Below are positions 34,808 to 43,469 of a stretch of 64,000 nt of DNA, in pieces. The stretch lies in contig NZ_BMLH01000003.1 in the NCBI RefSeq assembly GCF_014645135.1, positions 248,001 through 312,000 on the forward strand, in the 5' to 3' direction. The position numbers were made by a program, and so were the translations under genes. The notes under the pieces were generated by a model. It was not told where the DNA came from. It searched no databases and saw only the letters and a list, made by a program, of their open reading frames with translations. Numbering within the stretch: the stretch's first letter is position 1; the number at the start of each line of letters is the position of its first letter. Source of the stretch: Rheinheimera tangshanensis (lineage in GTDB: Bacteria > Pseudomonadota > Gammaproteobacteria > Enterobacterales > Alteromonadaceae).

Positions 34808-36301
34808 TCAGTTATTTTCTAACTTATCAGATACTTGTTTAAACAAATTACTTACTTCTGCTGCAGGGGTCGACGTAGCCAGACTGACAAGCCAAGTCAG
34901 GAGAGTGGAAATAAATACGCCGGGGATCATGGCGTAAAGGAAGTCATTTAATTGTTTGCCATCAATTTGATAAGGACTATAGGCCCAGAACAAGACAGTT
35001 AAGGCTCCTGCGCCTATACCAGCCAGGGCGCCCCAATGATTCATTCGTTTCCAGTACAAGCTCATCAATACGACAGGACCAAAAGCTGCACCAAAGCCTG
35101 CCCAGGCGTTGGCAACCAGACCTAAGATGGAACTGTTGCTGTCAAGCGCGAGCAGGATAGCGACAAGAGCTACAGCAAATACTGAAACGCGACCAATCAA
35201 CACCTGCTGTTGATCCGTTGCTGCTTTGTGCAGGAAGGTTTTGTAGAAATCCTGAGTTAACGCACTGGATGTCACTAATAACTGCGAAGAGATGGTACTC
35301 ATAATAGCGGCCAGAATAGCAGCTAATAACAAGCCACCTACAAATGGATGGAACAACACTTGCGACAGCAGGATAAAAATAGTTTCCGGGTCTTTCAGTG
35401 GCAGTTGGGTTTGCTGCACATAGGCGATACCGACAAAACCTATGGCCATGGCGCCTAAAATAGAAATAATCATCCAGGACATGCCAATACGACGGGCTGC
35501 TTTAAAATCTTCGACTGAACGTATCGCCATAAAACGCACTATGATATGAGGCTGGCCAAAATAACCCAAACCCCAGGCCAATAAAGAGATAATGCCAAGC
35601 ACACTGGTGCCGGTGAATAAATCCAGATGTTTGGGGTTCAGTTGCTCTATAGTCGCAAACATCTGACTTGGCTGGTCTAAGGCACTAAATGCAACGAGTG
35701 GCACCATCACCAGCGCAATAAACATAATCATGCCTTGGACAAAGTCCGTCATGCTGACGGCTAAAAAACCACCCAGCAGGGTATAGGCAATCACAACGCC
35801 TGCAGTCAGAAACAGACCAAACTCATAATCCAGACCAAAAACTTCATCAAACAACTTGCCGCCTGCCACCATGCCGGAAGAGGTGTACAAGGTAAAGAAT
35901 ACGACGATAACTAAAGCTGAGACCAGACGTAACAGCCGTGTTGGATCGGCAAAACGATTTTCCAGATAGTCGGGTAGGGTGATGGAATCTTTGGCTAATT
36001 CGGTATAGACCCGAAAACGGGGGGCGAGCAGCATGTAATTGAGATAGGCACCAATGACTAAACCCACCCCAATCCAGATTTGAGAGATACCCGCCACATA
36101 CATGGCACCAGGCACCCCCATCAGTAACCAGCCACTCATATCAGAGGCGCCGGCCGACAAAGCAGTGACTGCAGGGCCTAACTTACGACCTCCGAGCATA
36201 TACTCAGACAAATTACTACTGGATTGACGATAGGCGTACAAACCTATTGCCAACATAGAAAGAAAATAAATAGATAAAGCTAAGATGGTTCCCGTGGCCA
36301 C
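34808..36301 (-). CDS. putP: Sodium/proline symporter PutP
   Basis: 497 residues from a GTG start at 36301, chosen because GGGAG sits 7 nt upstream and the resulting N-terminus aligns with known PutP (E. coli 502 aa). Longer in-frame starts (to 36412) add an atypical tail. About 13 membrane helices of the SSS (LeuT-fold) family. L-G-G-R-K-L-G-P-A-V-T-A-L-S-A-G-A-S-D-M-S-G-W-style helix-2 sequence at about 38-60 carries the sodium and proline site. No putA neighbour in this window. Confidence 0.92.
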   Translation of the reverse strand: MATGTILALSIYFLSMLAIGLYAYRQSSSNLSEYMLGGRKLGPAVTALSAGASDMSGWLLMGVPGAMYVAGISQIWIGVGLVIGAYLNYMLLAPRFRVYTELAKDSITLPDYLENRFADPTRLLRLVSALVIVVFFTLYTSSGMVAGGKLFDEVFGLDYEFGLFLTAGVVIAYTLLGGFLAVSMTDFVQGMIMFIALVMVPLVAFSALDQPSQMFATIEQLNPKHLDLFTGTSVLGIISLLAWGLGYFGQPHIIVRFMAIRSVEDFKAARRIGMSWMIISILGAMAIGFVGIAYVQQTQLPLKDPETIFILLSQVLFHPFVGGLLLAAILAAIMSTISSQLLVTSSALTQDFYKTFLHKAATDQQQVLIGRVSVFAVALVAILLALDSNSSILGLVANAWAGFGAAFGPVVLMSLYWKRMNHWGALAGIGAGALTVLFWAYSPYQIDGKQLNDFLYAMIPGVFISTLLTWLVSLATSTPAAEVSNLFKQVSDKLENN

Positions 36302-36465
36302 AGTGGTTCTCCCAGATTGGTCTTTTTTATAGTTATAAGGCTGGCGCATGCTACCAATAGCAGCAACCAACAGCCAGTTTTTTAAGGCAGACCACCAAAG
36401 TGCTGCTGCCAATCACGGCTGATCTCCAGAGTGAACAAAAGTTATTCTCAAAACCTCAACAGGCT

Positions 36466-38106
36466 CTAGTGTGGATAGAGCTCAGGCAAGGCTGATGAAG
36501 CAGTGGCTTTTTCCAATACTAGTTTTGACCAGCAAATCCACAAGGCTTTCCCTTGCCAGCTTTGCTGATTTTTCTGATACAGCTGTTGGTTTAACAGCTG
36601 TAATTGCTCTGCAAAAGCCGGATCTTTACACCAGTCAGCTAATTCAGTTAATGAGGCAGGTGGGCGGCCGAATTGCTGTTCTGCCCATAGCATCAGCCAC
36701 TGTCGTGCTGCAGGTGCATCATTGTTATGGCAAGCATTCTGCAACTTTTTGGGATTTGCTTTGGCTATATCTGCAGGCTGAATAGTTGACTTGGCTACAA
36801 CTTTTGTTGGTCTGAACCAAAGCAATACAGCCACAGAGCTCAGCCAGAGCAGACTGAGCAGCGTGCTGGTGTGGTTCCATTGCCACGGATTTTCCACTGC
36901 AGTTCCACTTAAGGGCGGTTGTGCTGTTGGTATAATCACAGGTGCTGCATTTTGTTGGGGTAATTCAGGATTCAGCTGCACTGTTAAGCGCTTTTCCGGC
37001 AACGTGGCGTAATGCACTGAGTTGGTCTTTTTGTTCCACCAGGGCAATTTCACCTCCGGCAAAACCAGTTCACCAGCTTGATTGGCAACGACTGCCATGC
37101 TGAATACTTTTTGAGAGACCAGGGTGCCATTGCGTTCGGCTTGCTTGGCATGAGGTTGTTCTTTATAAAGTTTTACACCATCAGGAGTGTCAAGAGTTAA
37201 ATCCGGCAACTGGTGCTCTGCCACATCCAGTGCTGTGATGGTAATAGTGCGGGTGACAGGCTCGCCTTGAGTGAGCTGATCGGTTGCCGGACTCCATTCT
37301 TCATTCAGGCTGACCAAATCAGCGATGAGCCAGTCGCCAGGGAAGTTATCCGGTTTCGCCGCCACCTCAATGGTTATGTCATTGGCCTTAGCACTGACCG
37401 CTTTGGTTTGAGCAAAATAGTCATAACGACCAGAGTTTCTGTCGAGCATTTCACCGCTGAGGACTGAGCCTGGCAGCACAAAAGTGCCACTGCGCTCAGG
37501 GATCACACGGTATTGACGGGTAAAGGTGCGGTAACGTTCTCCGTTCACCAGCTCAGAACCTTCTTTATCTTTACCCAGTTGCTCGATGCTCAGACCTTCT
37601 ACTTTGGGCTCACTCAGCGAACCTCGCTGTAAGTCGCCCTGAAAAAAGATTTTTACTTCCAGATACGCCAGCTGCTGTACATAAAGCTGAGTGCTGTCCA
37701 GACTACTTTGTAAAAACAGCTGAGCGTCGTTATCGGTTTGAGTCTGCGCTGAACCTTCGACCACTTCGACTTCAATAGCCGTGGAACTAACACCTTCAAT
37801 CTCAAAAGATGGAATGATAAAAGTGCCCTGTTGTTTGGCCTTGAGTAACAGACGCCAACTGGTGGTACGGCTGGCTTTTCCATTGACGATTTGCATTTGC
37901 TGGCCGAGCGAAGGACCCTGCACCAGAAAATCTTTATCCAATACGGAAAAATCAGGCTGAGTGGCAACCTGATCATCGGCGACCAACTCCAGCACCGCTG
38001 TTTCACCTAGTAACAAAGGATTCTTATCCAAAGATACCTTTAATTCAGTCAAGGCCCAGGCAGGACTACTTAGTATTAACAACAGGCAGAACCACTGCTT
38101 TACCAT
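36466..38106 (-). CDS. batD: BatD family protein
   Basis: 546 residues. Signal peptide (1-18, ending A-W-A), a large beta-rich periplasmic region containing repeated V-L-x-G-E-x-x-x-L type strands (about 20-400), one membrane helix near 410-430 (H-T-S-T-L-L-S-L-L-W-L-S-S-V-A-V-L-L-W-F) and a cytoplasmic tail. Matches BatD (oxygen tolerance family). The Bat proteins were named from Bacteroides aerotolerance; the complex is thought to work with MoxR as an envelope stress system, but the mechanism is unclear. Start overlaps the batB/C stop by 7 bp. Last gene of the operon. Confidence 0.87.
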   Translation of the reverse strand: MVKQWFCLLLILSSPAWALTELKVSLDKNPLLLGETAVLELVADDQVATQPDFSVLDKDFLVQGPSLGQQMQIVNGKASRTTSWRLLLKAKQQGTFIIPSFEIEGVSSTAIEVEVVEGSAQTQTDNDAQLFLQSSLDSTQLYVQQLAYLEVKIFFQGDLQRGSLSEPKVEGLSIEQLGKDKEGSELVNGERYRTFTRQYRVIPERSGTFVLPGSVLSGEMLDRNSGRYDYFAQTKAVSAKANDITIEVAAKPDNFPGDWLIADLVSLNEEWSPATDQLTQGEPVTRTITITALDVAEHQLPDLTLDTPDGVKLYKEQPHAKQAERNGTLVSQKVFSMAVVANQAGELVLPEVKLPWWNKKTNSVHYATLPEKRLTVQLNPELPQQNAAPVIIPTAQPPLSGTAVENPWQWNHTSTLLSLLWLSSVAVLLWFRPTKVVAKSTIQPADIAKANPKKLQNACHNNDAPAARQWLMLWAEQQFGRPPASLTELADWCKDPAFAEQLQLLNQQLYQKNQQSWQGKALWICWSKLVLEKATASSALPELYPH

Positions 38107-39926
38107 TCTTCAACAACTCCGGCTGGTGGTTGGTCATAACGACGTTTTTGATATTCAATCGCCATCTTGCGACGCAATAACAACGAAGGGTCATCTTGCA
38201 CTTTGCGCAATAGATTATCCAGTTGCTGACTTTGTTCAGCATTAGCATTCGGCCAGGCTTGCGAAATAGCCTTTTGTTGCTGAGTTTCTTTGTTGTCTTT
38301 GTCTTGTTCTGCCTGTTCTGAAGCTTGTTGCTGCTCTTGTTGTTTTTGCTGTTGTTCAGTTTGACCAGGCGGCTGATCTTTTTGTGAAGCGGCATCATTA
38401 CCTTGTTCAGCAGACTGCTGTTCAGAGGATTGCTGCTCTTTTGATTGTTGTTTTGAACCCGAACCTTCAGCTTTTTCTCCGGACTGGTCGCCGGATTGAT
38501 CTTCTTGCTGCTGGTCCTGCTGCTCGCCATCCCCTTTTTGTTGCTGCTGTTGCTGCTGTTGCTGCTTTTGCTGTTCCAGCGCTTTTTTCACCGTATCCAG
38601 GTTTTGCTGCGCTTTTTCAAACTGTGGATTTTTTGTCAGCGTTTGCTCGTAGGCCTCTATCGCCTGCTGGTACTTTTGTTGCTGTGCCAGGCTATTGCCG
38701 AGGTTATAAAGCGCATCTGCAGTATCCAGCTGGCGATAAGACTGCTCAGCTGCGGCATAATCCTGCGCTTTATAGGCGGCATTCCCTTTCCATAAAGGGT
38801 CTTCAAAACGCTGCCAGGCAGTTGCGTAATCGCCTTGCTGATAGGCTTGTTGGGCTTTTTGTTGTTGAGTTTGCCACAGGTCACTCCATTCAAAAGCTTC
38901 AGCCTTTGGCATAAAAAGTACCAGTACAAACACAGTCAGCGCACCACGTTTGTGTAGCCATAAAGCGAGTGGGAGCAATAACCAGACCAGATAAACCGCA
39001 TTGTCCTGCCATTGATCACCAAAAAGTTTTTGCTGATCGTCACTGTCTGCTTTTTTATCCAGAGGTTTTAATGCCAACAGGGCCTGAATATCGCTCTCTT
39101 CTGAACTTGCTACCGCAAACACACCGGAGCGCAACTCTGCCAATTGTTGCAACTGCACCAAAGGGACTCTGGGAAGGACAATTGCGCCCTGGCGGTCTTT
39201 TAACAGCTCACCATTGCTCAACCGCACCGGGGCTCCTTGTGATGTGCCAAAGGCCAGCACAGACAAGCGGTGGGGAAAGTTATCCATCAGTTCACGCAAG
39301 CGGGTGTAGTCAGAGGAAGCAAAGCCATCGGTAAAAAGCACCACATCACCTTGCAGATAACCCCCTTGTTTTAAAAGCTGGTCAGCCAAGAGCAGGGCTG
39401 CCTCCAGGTTAGAACCCTGCACCGGCATGATATCGGGGCTGAGTTCGGGCAAAAGCAGCCGTACGTTATTGTGATCCTGAGTTAAAGGGGATATCACAAA
39501 AGCGTCACCGGCAAAACTGACCAAAGCCAATTCACCTTCTTTAATACCATCGATATAGTCCAGCGCTTTAAAACGGGCCTGAGTAAAACGGTCCGGCGAT
39601 AAGTCCGTGGCACGCATCGACATCGACATATCCATCAGGATCACAGTGGCTTTTTTTAGTTGAAACACCGGCTGGGGTAAACGTTGCCAACTTGGTCCAG
39701 CCAGAGCTATCAGGCTAATCAGCCAGATGAGCAACAATAGCCACAGTACAGGTTTTTGTCGCTGCAGAGCAGGCACTGTTAACAGCTCTTTTTGCAAATG
39801 AGGTGCTATGCAATGTTGCCAGGCGCTTTGGGGGCGACATAGTTTGGCAAATAAACCCCAAATCAGCACAGTGGGGAGCAGCAACCAGAAATACTCTGGT
39901 CTTAACCAGTGAAAATCAGCCCACAT
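38100..39926 (-). CDS. BatB/BatC fusion: von Willebrand factor A domain plus TPR and glutamine-rich tail
   Basis: 608 residues from ATG 39926 (GGGAG upstream; a longer frame to 39965 lies within batA). N-terminal membrane helices at about 11-28 and 60-78, then a VWA domain with a complete MIDAS D99-M-S-M-S and a TD motif later. A third helix lies near 300-330 and two or three TPRs at about 370-460 (Y-N-L-G-N-S-L-A-Q-Q-Q-K-Y-Q-Q-A). A very Q/E/S-rich stretch (about 465-575) follows. BatB and BatC are separate genes in Bacteroides; the fused form is common in gammaproteobacteria. Overlaps batA by 11 bp and batD by 7 bp. Confidence 0.88.
   Translation of the reverse strand: MWADFHWLRPEYFWLLLPTVLIWGLFAKLCRPQSAWQHCIAPHLQKELLTVPALQRQKPVLWLLLLIWLISLIALAGPSWQRLPQPVFQLKKATVILMDMSMSMRATDLSPDRFTQARFKALDYIDGIKEGELALVSFAGDAFVISPLTQDHNNVRLLLPELSPDIMPVQGSNLEAALLLADQLLKQGGYLQGDVVLFTDGFASSDYTRLRELMDNFPHRLSVLAFGTSQGAPVRLSNGELLKDRQGAIVLPRVPLVQLQQLAELRSGVFAVASSEESDIQALLALKPLDKKADSDDQQKLFGDQWQDNAVYLVWLLLPLALWLHKRGALTVFVLVLFMPKAEAFEWSDLWQTQQQKAQQAYQQGDYATAWQRFEDPLWKGNAAYKAQDYAAAEQSYRQLDTADALYNLGNSLAQQQKYQQAIEAYEQTLTKNPQFEKAQQNLDTVKKALEQQKQQQQQQQQQKGDGEQQDQQQEDQSGDQSGEKAEGSGSKQQSKEQQSSEQQSAEQGNDAASQKDQPPGQTEQQQKQQEQQQASEQAEQDKDNKETQQQKAISQAWPNANAEQSQQLDNLLRKVQDDPSLLLRRKMAIEYQKRRYDQPPAGVVEEW
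38270..38580. repeat. Low-complexity CAG/CAA (glutamine) tract inside the BatB/C gene
   Basis: On the plus strand the stretch is dominated by TTG, CTG and TTT codon complements, with the most regular part at 38535-38575 (repeated TTGCTGCTG). It encodes the glutamine-rich tail on the minus strand. Such runs are prone to length change by slippage and create long spurious open frames on the other strand. Confidence 0.75.
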
Positions 39927-40908
39927 TTTTAAATCTCCCAGACCATTGGATCTGGCCCAAGGCAAGCAACACAGAACAAAACAATGCCGCTAATAAGGGC
40001 CAGTGCAACAGACTTTGTTGTGGTCTATAACTAATTTGGTCGCGTTCTATCGGTTCTAACTGATCCAGCAGCTTATAAATTTGTGCCAGTTCAGCTAAAT
40101 CCCGGGCCCGGAAATACTTGCCCCCTGTTTCTTCTGCGATACGTGTCAGCAGCACTTCATCCAAATCCTGCGATGGGTTAATCAATTGGCGGCCAAAAAT
40201 GCTTTGTTGCACCATTTGTTCTGCACCGACGCCTACAGTATAAATTTTTACTCCAGCCGCTTTAGCCAGTTGCAAGGCCTCCAAGGGTTGGATCACGCCC
40301 GCAGTGTTGGCGCCATCACTTAATAAAATCAGTACTTTGTTTGAGGTTTCATAGGTGTTTAAGCGTTTTACAGCTAAGCCTATGGCTTCGCCTATCGCAG
40401 TACGTTCACCGACCAAGCCCCGAACCGCTTCATCCAACATGGTTTGAATAGTGGTTAAATCATAAGTTAAAGGGGTTTGTTGATAAGCTGCGTCACCAAA
40501 TAAAATAAGACCTATCCGGTCGCCCTTACGCTGCTGAATAAAGTCGCTGACCACCAGCTTGACGGCCTTCAATCGGTCAATGCTTTGACCCTGATGCTGC
40601 ATATCACTGATGGCCATAGAACCAGATAAATCCAGCGCTAACATTAAATCGCGGCCTTGTTGTGGCAAGGTCACGGTTTCACCCAGCCATTTAGGTTGAG
40701 TGGCACTGAGCACTAAAAAACACCAGCATAGGAGTGCGAGTAAAGTTTTAACAGATCGTGGGGCTTTGCTGGCTAAACCAGAATTTTGACCGCTAACCTG
40801 AATTAAGGCTTTGTGTTTGAGCGGGCTGCCTTGTTGCTGAGTTTTACGTCGCAGCAGCAAGGGCAGAGGCAGCAGGATCAATAACCAGGGGTAGCTGAAT
40901 TCAAACAT
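39916..40908 (-). CDS. batA: BatA: von Willebrand factor A membrane protein
   Basis: 330 residues from ATG 40908, which overlaps the preceding stop by one base (TGATG). Two N-terminal helices (about 6-20 and 54-70), VWA domain about 85-280 with MIDAS D93-L-S-G-S97, and a C-terminal helix (about 300-320). D-R-I-G-L-I-L-F-G-D-A-A-Y and L-L-S-D-G-A-N-T are typical VWA strands, so divalent-metal-dependent binding of a partner is expected. Central member of the Bat complex. Confidence 0.9.
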   Translation of the reverse strand: MFEFSYPWLLILLPLPLLLRRKTQQQGSPLKHKALIQVSGQNSGLASKAPRSVKTLLALLCWCFLVLSATQPKWLGETVTLPQQGRDLMLALDLSGSMAISDMQHQGQSIDRLKAVKLVVSDFIQQRKGDRIGLILFGDAAYQQTPLTYDLTTIQTMLDEAVRGLVGERTAIGEAIGLAVKRLNTYETSNKVLILLSDGANTAGVIQPLEALQLAKAAGVKIYTVGVGAEQMVQQSIFGRQLINPSQDLDEVLLTRIAEETGGKYFRARDLAELAQIYKLLDQLEPIERDQISYRPQQSLLHWPLLAALFCSVLLALGQIQWSGRFKNVG

Positions 40909-41366
40909 CAAAGCCGCTCCAGCTGTTTGACACAAACTTTATTTAGCCACTGTGTAGCAAACTGCAGATAAGCGGAAAAATCGCCTTCTGTGGGCGCTGA
41001 TTTATACAACAAGCTTTGTAGGTCAGGTAACGATTGTAGTGGTAATTGCTGCTGTAAAAAATCCTGCCATTGCTGCACAGGCGCAGACAACACCGGATGT
41101 CGTGGGCTGTAGCAATGCACCAGTCGTTTTAATAGTTCGTTTAATTGCGCACTCTGCTCTGGCCTGTTGATCAGGCGCAACTCTGCTTTTGCCTGGCGTA
41201 AAGGTAAGGCTTTTTGCCATTTTTGCCAGAAAAAACGAAAGCCATAAGCCATGAATAAAACAACCAGCACAGCGAGCAACCACCAACCTGGCGCCGGTGG
41301 CCAGAAGGTATTGAGCACTGGTTCCTGTATATCAACTAACGCCAGTTGCGGTTCAGTGTTCGCCAT
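40908..41366 (-). CDS. DUF4381 domain protein
   Basis: 152 residues: short N-terminus with I-Q-E-P-V-L-N-T-F-W-P-P-A-P-G-W-W, one membrane helix (about 28-48), then a cytoplasmic helical domain with W-Q-D-F-L-Q-Q. The W-P-P-A-P-G-W-W pattern before the helix is the DUF4381 hallmark. It is always found between DUF58 and BatA genes in such operons in my recollection; function unknown, presumed membrane adaptor. Confidence 0.85.
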   Translation of the reverse strand: MANTEPQLALVDIQEPVLNTFWPPAPGWWLLAVLVVLFMAYGFRFFWQKWQKALPLRQAKAELRLINRPEQSAQLNELLKRLVHCYSPRHPVLSAPVQQWQDFLQQQLPLQSLPDLQSLLYKSAPTEGDFSAYLQFATQWLNKVCVKQLERL

Positions 41367-42294
41367 CAGGCCAACTCCTGTTTAATTGTTCAATTAAAGG
41401 CAAAGCAGCGCTGATTTCCAAATAGCGGCAGTTCAGCTTTTTTAAATTCAGTTGCAAGGCTTGCTGCCACTGGCTTTGTTGCTGCTTGTAACTGTCTTTT
41501 AAGCTCGATGAGCCCAAGTCCAGAGTTTTGAGTTGCTGGCCGTCAGTCACTGCAGCTAAACCTGAAGCGGACAAGGGCAGTTGTAAATCCAAAGGGTCGG
41601 TAATATGCACACAACGAATTTCATTATGCTGGCGCATCGCCTGTAAATGACGCAAGCCTTGTGCGTCAAGTGTGCTGAAATCTGAGATCACAAAAAGAAG
41701 TGATCCAGGACGGGCTAAACGCCGCATTAAACCCAAAGCATGATTAAGATTGGACTCTGCCGCCATCCCCTGGTTTTGCTGAATCTTAATCAGTGCGTTT
41801 AAATAGCGTAATACCGCCTGACTGCGAGCTGCAGGTTTAAGCTCCAGCAGTTGTTGTTCACTAAAGATCAGACCACCCAATTTGTCGCCGGTTTCACGCA
41901 CATGCCAGGCCAATAAAGCCGCTAAATGTGCTGCCTGCACTGACTTAAGCAATAACTTTGTGCCAAAGCGCATCGACTCGGATAAGTCGGTCAGGATAAA
42001 AACCGGACGCTCTTTTTCTTCGCGAAATAGCTTAGTGTGTACTTTGCCTGTGCGGGCAGTCACCCGCCAGTCGATGGTACGCACGTCATCACCGATCTGG
42101 TAATGCCGTACTTCATCAAACTCCATACCTCGGCCTTTACTGCGGGCAAGATAACTACCTGCCAGCTTACTTTGGATGGCCATTTTGGGAGCTAAATCCA
42201 GCAAAGCATGGTGGCGCTGATAGGCCAAAAGCTGCGGTAAATCCAGATGGATACCGTCTGTGGCCAGTTGTTCAAGCTGAAGTTGGGTATTCAT
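41353..42294 (-). CDS. DUF58 domain protein
   Basis: 313 residues from ATG 42294. In-frame GTG (42303) and TTG (42312) starts overlapping the moxR stop are alternatives, and none has a clear ribosome site, so coupling to moxR is likely. The pattern G-R-G-M-E-F-D-E-V-R-H-Y-Q-I-G-D-D-V-R (about 53-71) with D-W-R-V-T-A-R-T-G is diagnostic of DUF58. A VWA-like fold follows with D-L-S-E-S-M. Regular partner of MoxR ATPases; cytoplasmic, probably a chaperone client or adaptor. Confidence 0.88.
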   Translation of the reverse strand: MNTQLQLEQLATDGIHLDLPQLLAYQRHHALLDLAPKMAIQSKLAGSYLARSKGRGMEFDEVRHYQIGDDVRTIDWRVTARTGKVHTKLFREEKERPVFILTDLSESMRFGTKLLLKSVQAAHLAALLAWHVRETGDKLGGLIFSEQQLLELKPAARSQAVLRYLNALIKIQQNQGMAAESNLNHALGLMRRLARPGSLLFVISDFSTLDAQGLRHLQAMRQHNEIRCVHITDPLDLQLPLSASGLAAVTDGQQLKTLDLGSSSLKDSYKQQQSQWQQALQLNLKKLNCRYLEISAALPLIEQLNRSWPDGEH

Positions 42295-42304
42295 CAAAGC
42301 CACA

Positions 42305-43258
42305 TCAGGCAACCGGAACCAGTTTTAAAATCTCTCTGAGCACATCATCTGTGCTTAAACCCTGAGCTTCGGCATCGTAGGTTAAAATCAGACGATGACG
42401 TAACACATTAAAAAATACCGCCTGAATATCATCTGGCGTAACAAAATCACGGCCTTCTAACCAGGCTTTAGCACGGGCGCAGCGCTCCAATGCAATACTG
42501 GCGCGTGGACTGGCGCCATAAGCTATCCATTTGGCAAGTTGCTCGCTATAAGCTTTGGCGTTTCGGGTTGCCATCACCAGCTGCACTATGTAGTTTTCCA
42601 GACTTTCGGCCATGTGCAGTTTTAAAATATCCTGACGGGCAGCAAAAATATCGGCCTGACTAATAGGGCTTAATTTGGCTTTGACATGGGCTAAAGCTTC
42701 ACCGCGGGTTAAACGCAGAATAGCCAGTTCAGTAGCTGCATCCGGGTAATCGACTTTCAGGTGCAATAAAAAACGGTCCAGCTGCGCTTCAGGCAATGGA
42801 TAAGTGCCTTCCTGCTCTAGTGGGTTTTGTGTGGCCATGACTAAAAACAGTTCGGGCAGCGCATAAGTTTTGCGTCCTACCGTAATTTGTTTTTCCGCCA
42901 TAGCTTCTAACAAAGCCGACTGCACTTTAGCCGGTGCGCGGTTAATTTCGTCGGCCAAAATAATATGGTGAAATAAAGGACCAGCCTGAAATTCAAATTG
43001 GCCTGTTTCAGGGCGATAGATATCTGTGCCTGTTAAATCAGCGGGTAATAAATCCGGCGTAAACTGAATGCGGTGAAAACGGCCTTCAACGCCGTGAGCC
43101 AGCGCATTCACCGCACGGGTTTTAGCTAAACCCGGTGGGCCTTCCACCAGCAAATGACCATTGGCCAATAACGCCAACAAAATACCTTCCGTCAGCGCAT
43201 GCTGACCTAAGACCTGACTGTCCAGATAGTCTTTTAAAGCGGAGAATGCCTTTACCAT
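42305..43258 (-). CDS. MoxR family AAA+ ATPase
   Basis: 317 residues from ATG 43258; a GTG at 43267 is possible. Walker A G-P-P-G-L-A-K-T at 40-47, Walker B I-I-L-A-D-E-I-N-R-A near 104-113, sensor 1 V-M-A-T-Q-N-P near 143-149 and the MoxR loop E-Q-E-G-T-Y-P-L-P-E-A-Q-L-D-R-F. MoxR ATPases act as chaperones assembling VWA-containing complexes, which fits the BatA and BatB/C genes downstream. First gene of the six-gene minus-strand operon, divergent from fadI. Confidence 0.92.
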   Translation of the reverse strand: MVKAFSALKDYLDSQVLGQHALTEGILLALLANGHLLVEGPPGLAKTRAVNALAHGVEGRFHRIQFTPDLLPADLTGTDIYRPETGQFEFQAGPLFHHIILADEINRAPAKVQSALLEAMAEKQITVGRKTYALPELFLVMATQNPLEQEGTYPLPEAQLDRFLLHLKVDYPDAATELAILRLTRGEALAHVKAKLSPISQADIFAARQDILKLHMAESLENYIVQLVMATRNAKAYSEQLAKWIAYGASPRASIALERCARAKAWLEGRDFVTPDDIQAVFFNVLRHRLILTYDAEAQGLSTDDVLREILKLVPVA

Positions 43259-43376
43259 AATACTCACTACTGTTTTTTAGTTATCGTCATGACTTATTGT
43301 TGTTTGTTTTCCAAGCAGTTAGCTTGAAAAAAAGCTAGGCTAAGACCACTTGCTTTTATATAAGGTTCAAGACGTT

Positions 43377-43394
43377 TTAAAACAAGTGTTTTAA
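43377..43394. promoter_or_regulatory. 18-bp palindrome over the fadIA -35 region
   Basis: TTAAAACA-AG-TGTTTTAA: 8-bp perfect arms with a 2-bp centre. It overlaps the region where the -35 of the fadIA promoter should be. Position and symmetry suggest a second operator, perhaps for a TetR-type regulator such as PsrA, which controls fatty acid degradation in Shewanella; the regulator is a guess. Confidence 0.4.
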
Positions 43395-43417
43395 TTTGTC
43401 TAATCTCTGGTTACAAT
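43389..43417 (+). promoter_or_regulatory. Putative fadIA promoter
   Basis: -10 TACAAT at 43412-43417 with a weak -35 (TTTTAA, 43389-43394) at 17 bp. Transcription would begin around 43424, so the FadR box spans roughly +5 to +20. Confidence 0.5.
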
Positions 43418-43428
43418 CAAAAGTAACT

Positions 43429-43443
43429 ACAGGTCAGACCTGT
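43429..43443. promoter_or_regulatory. FadR operator upstream of fadIA
   Basis: ACAGGTCAGACCTGT is a perfect 15-bp palindrome around a central A. Its core GGTCAGACC is the FadR consensus core (CTGGTCNGACCAG). It lies between the -10 and the fadI start, a position expected for repression. FadR itself is encoded at 62852-63571. Confidence 0.8.
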
Positions 43444-43469
43444 CACGAGTCACATTAAGAGGATTGTTC

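Noticed and set aside
38384-38914. Long plus-strand frame (176 codons) opposite BatB/C, and others nearby
   Set aside because: Produced by the low-complexity CAG/CTG tract on the opposite strand of a clear gene; the leucine-rich translations are artefacts.
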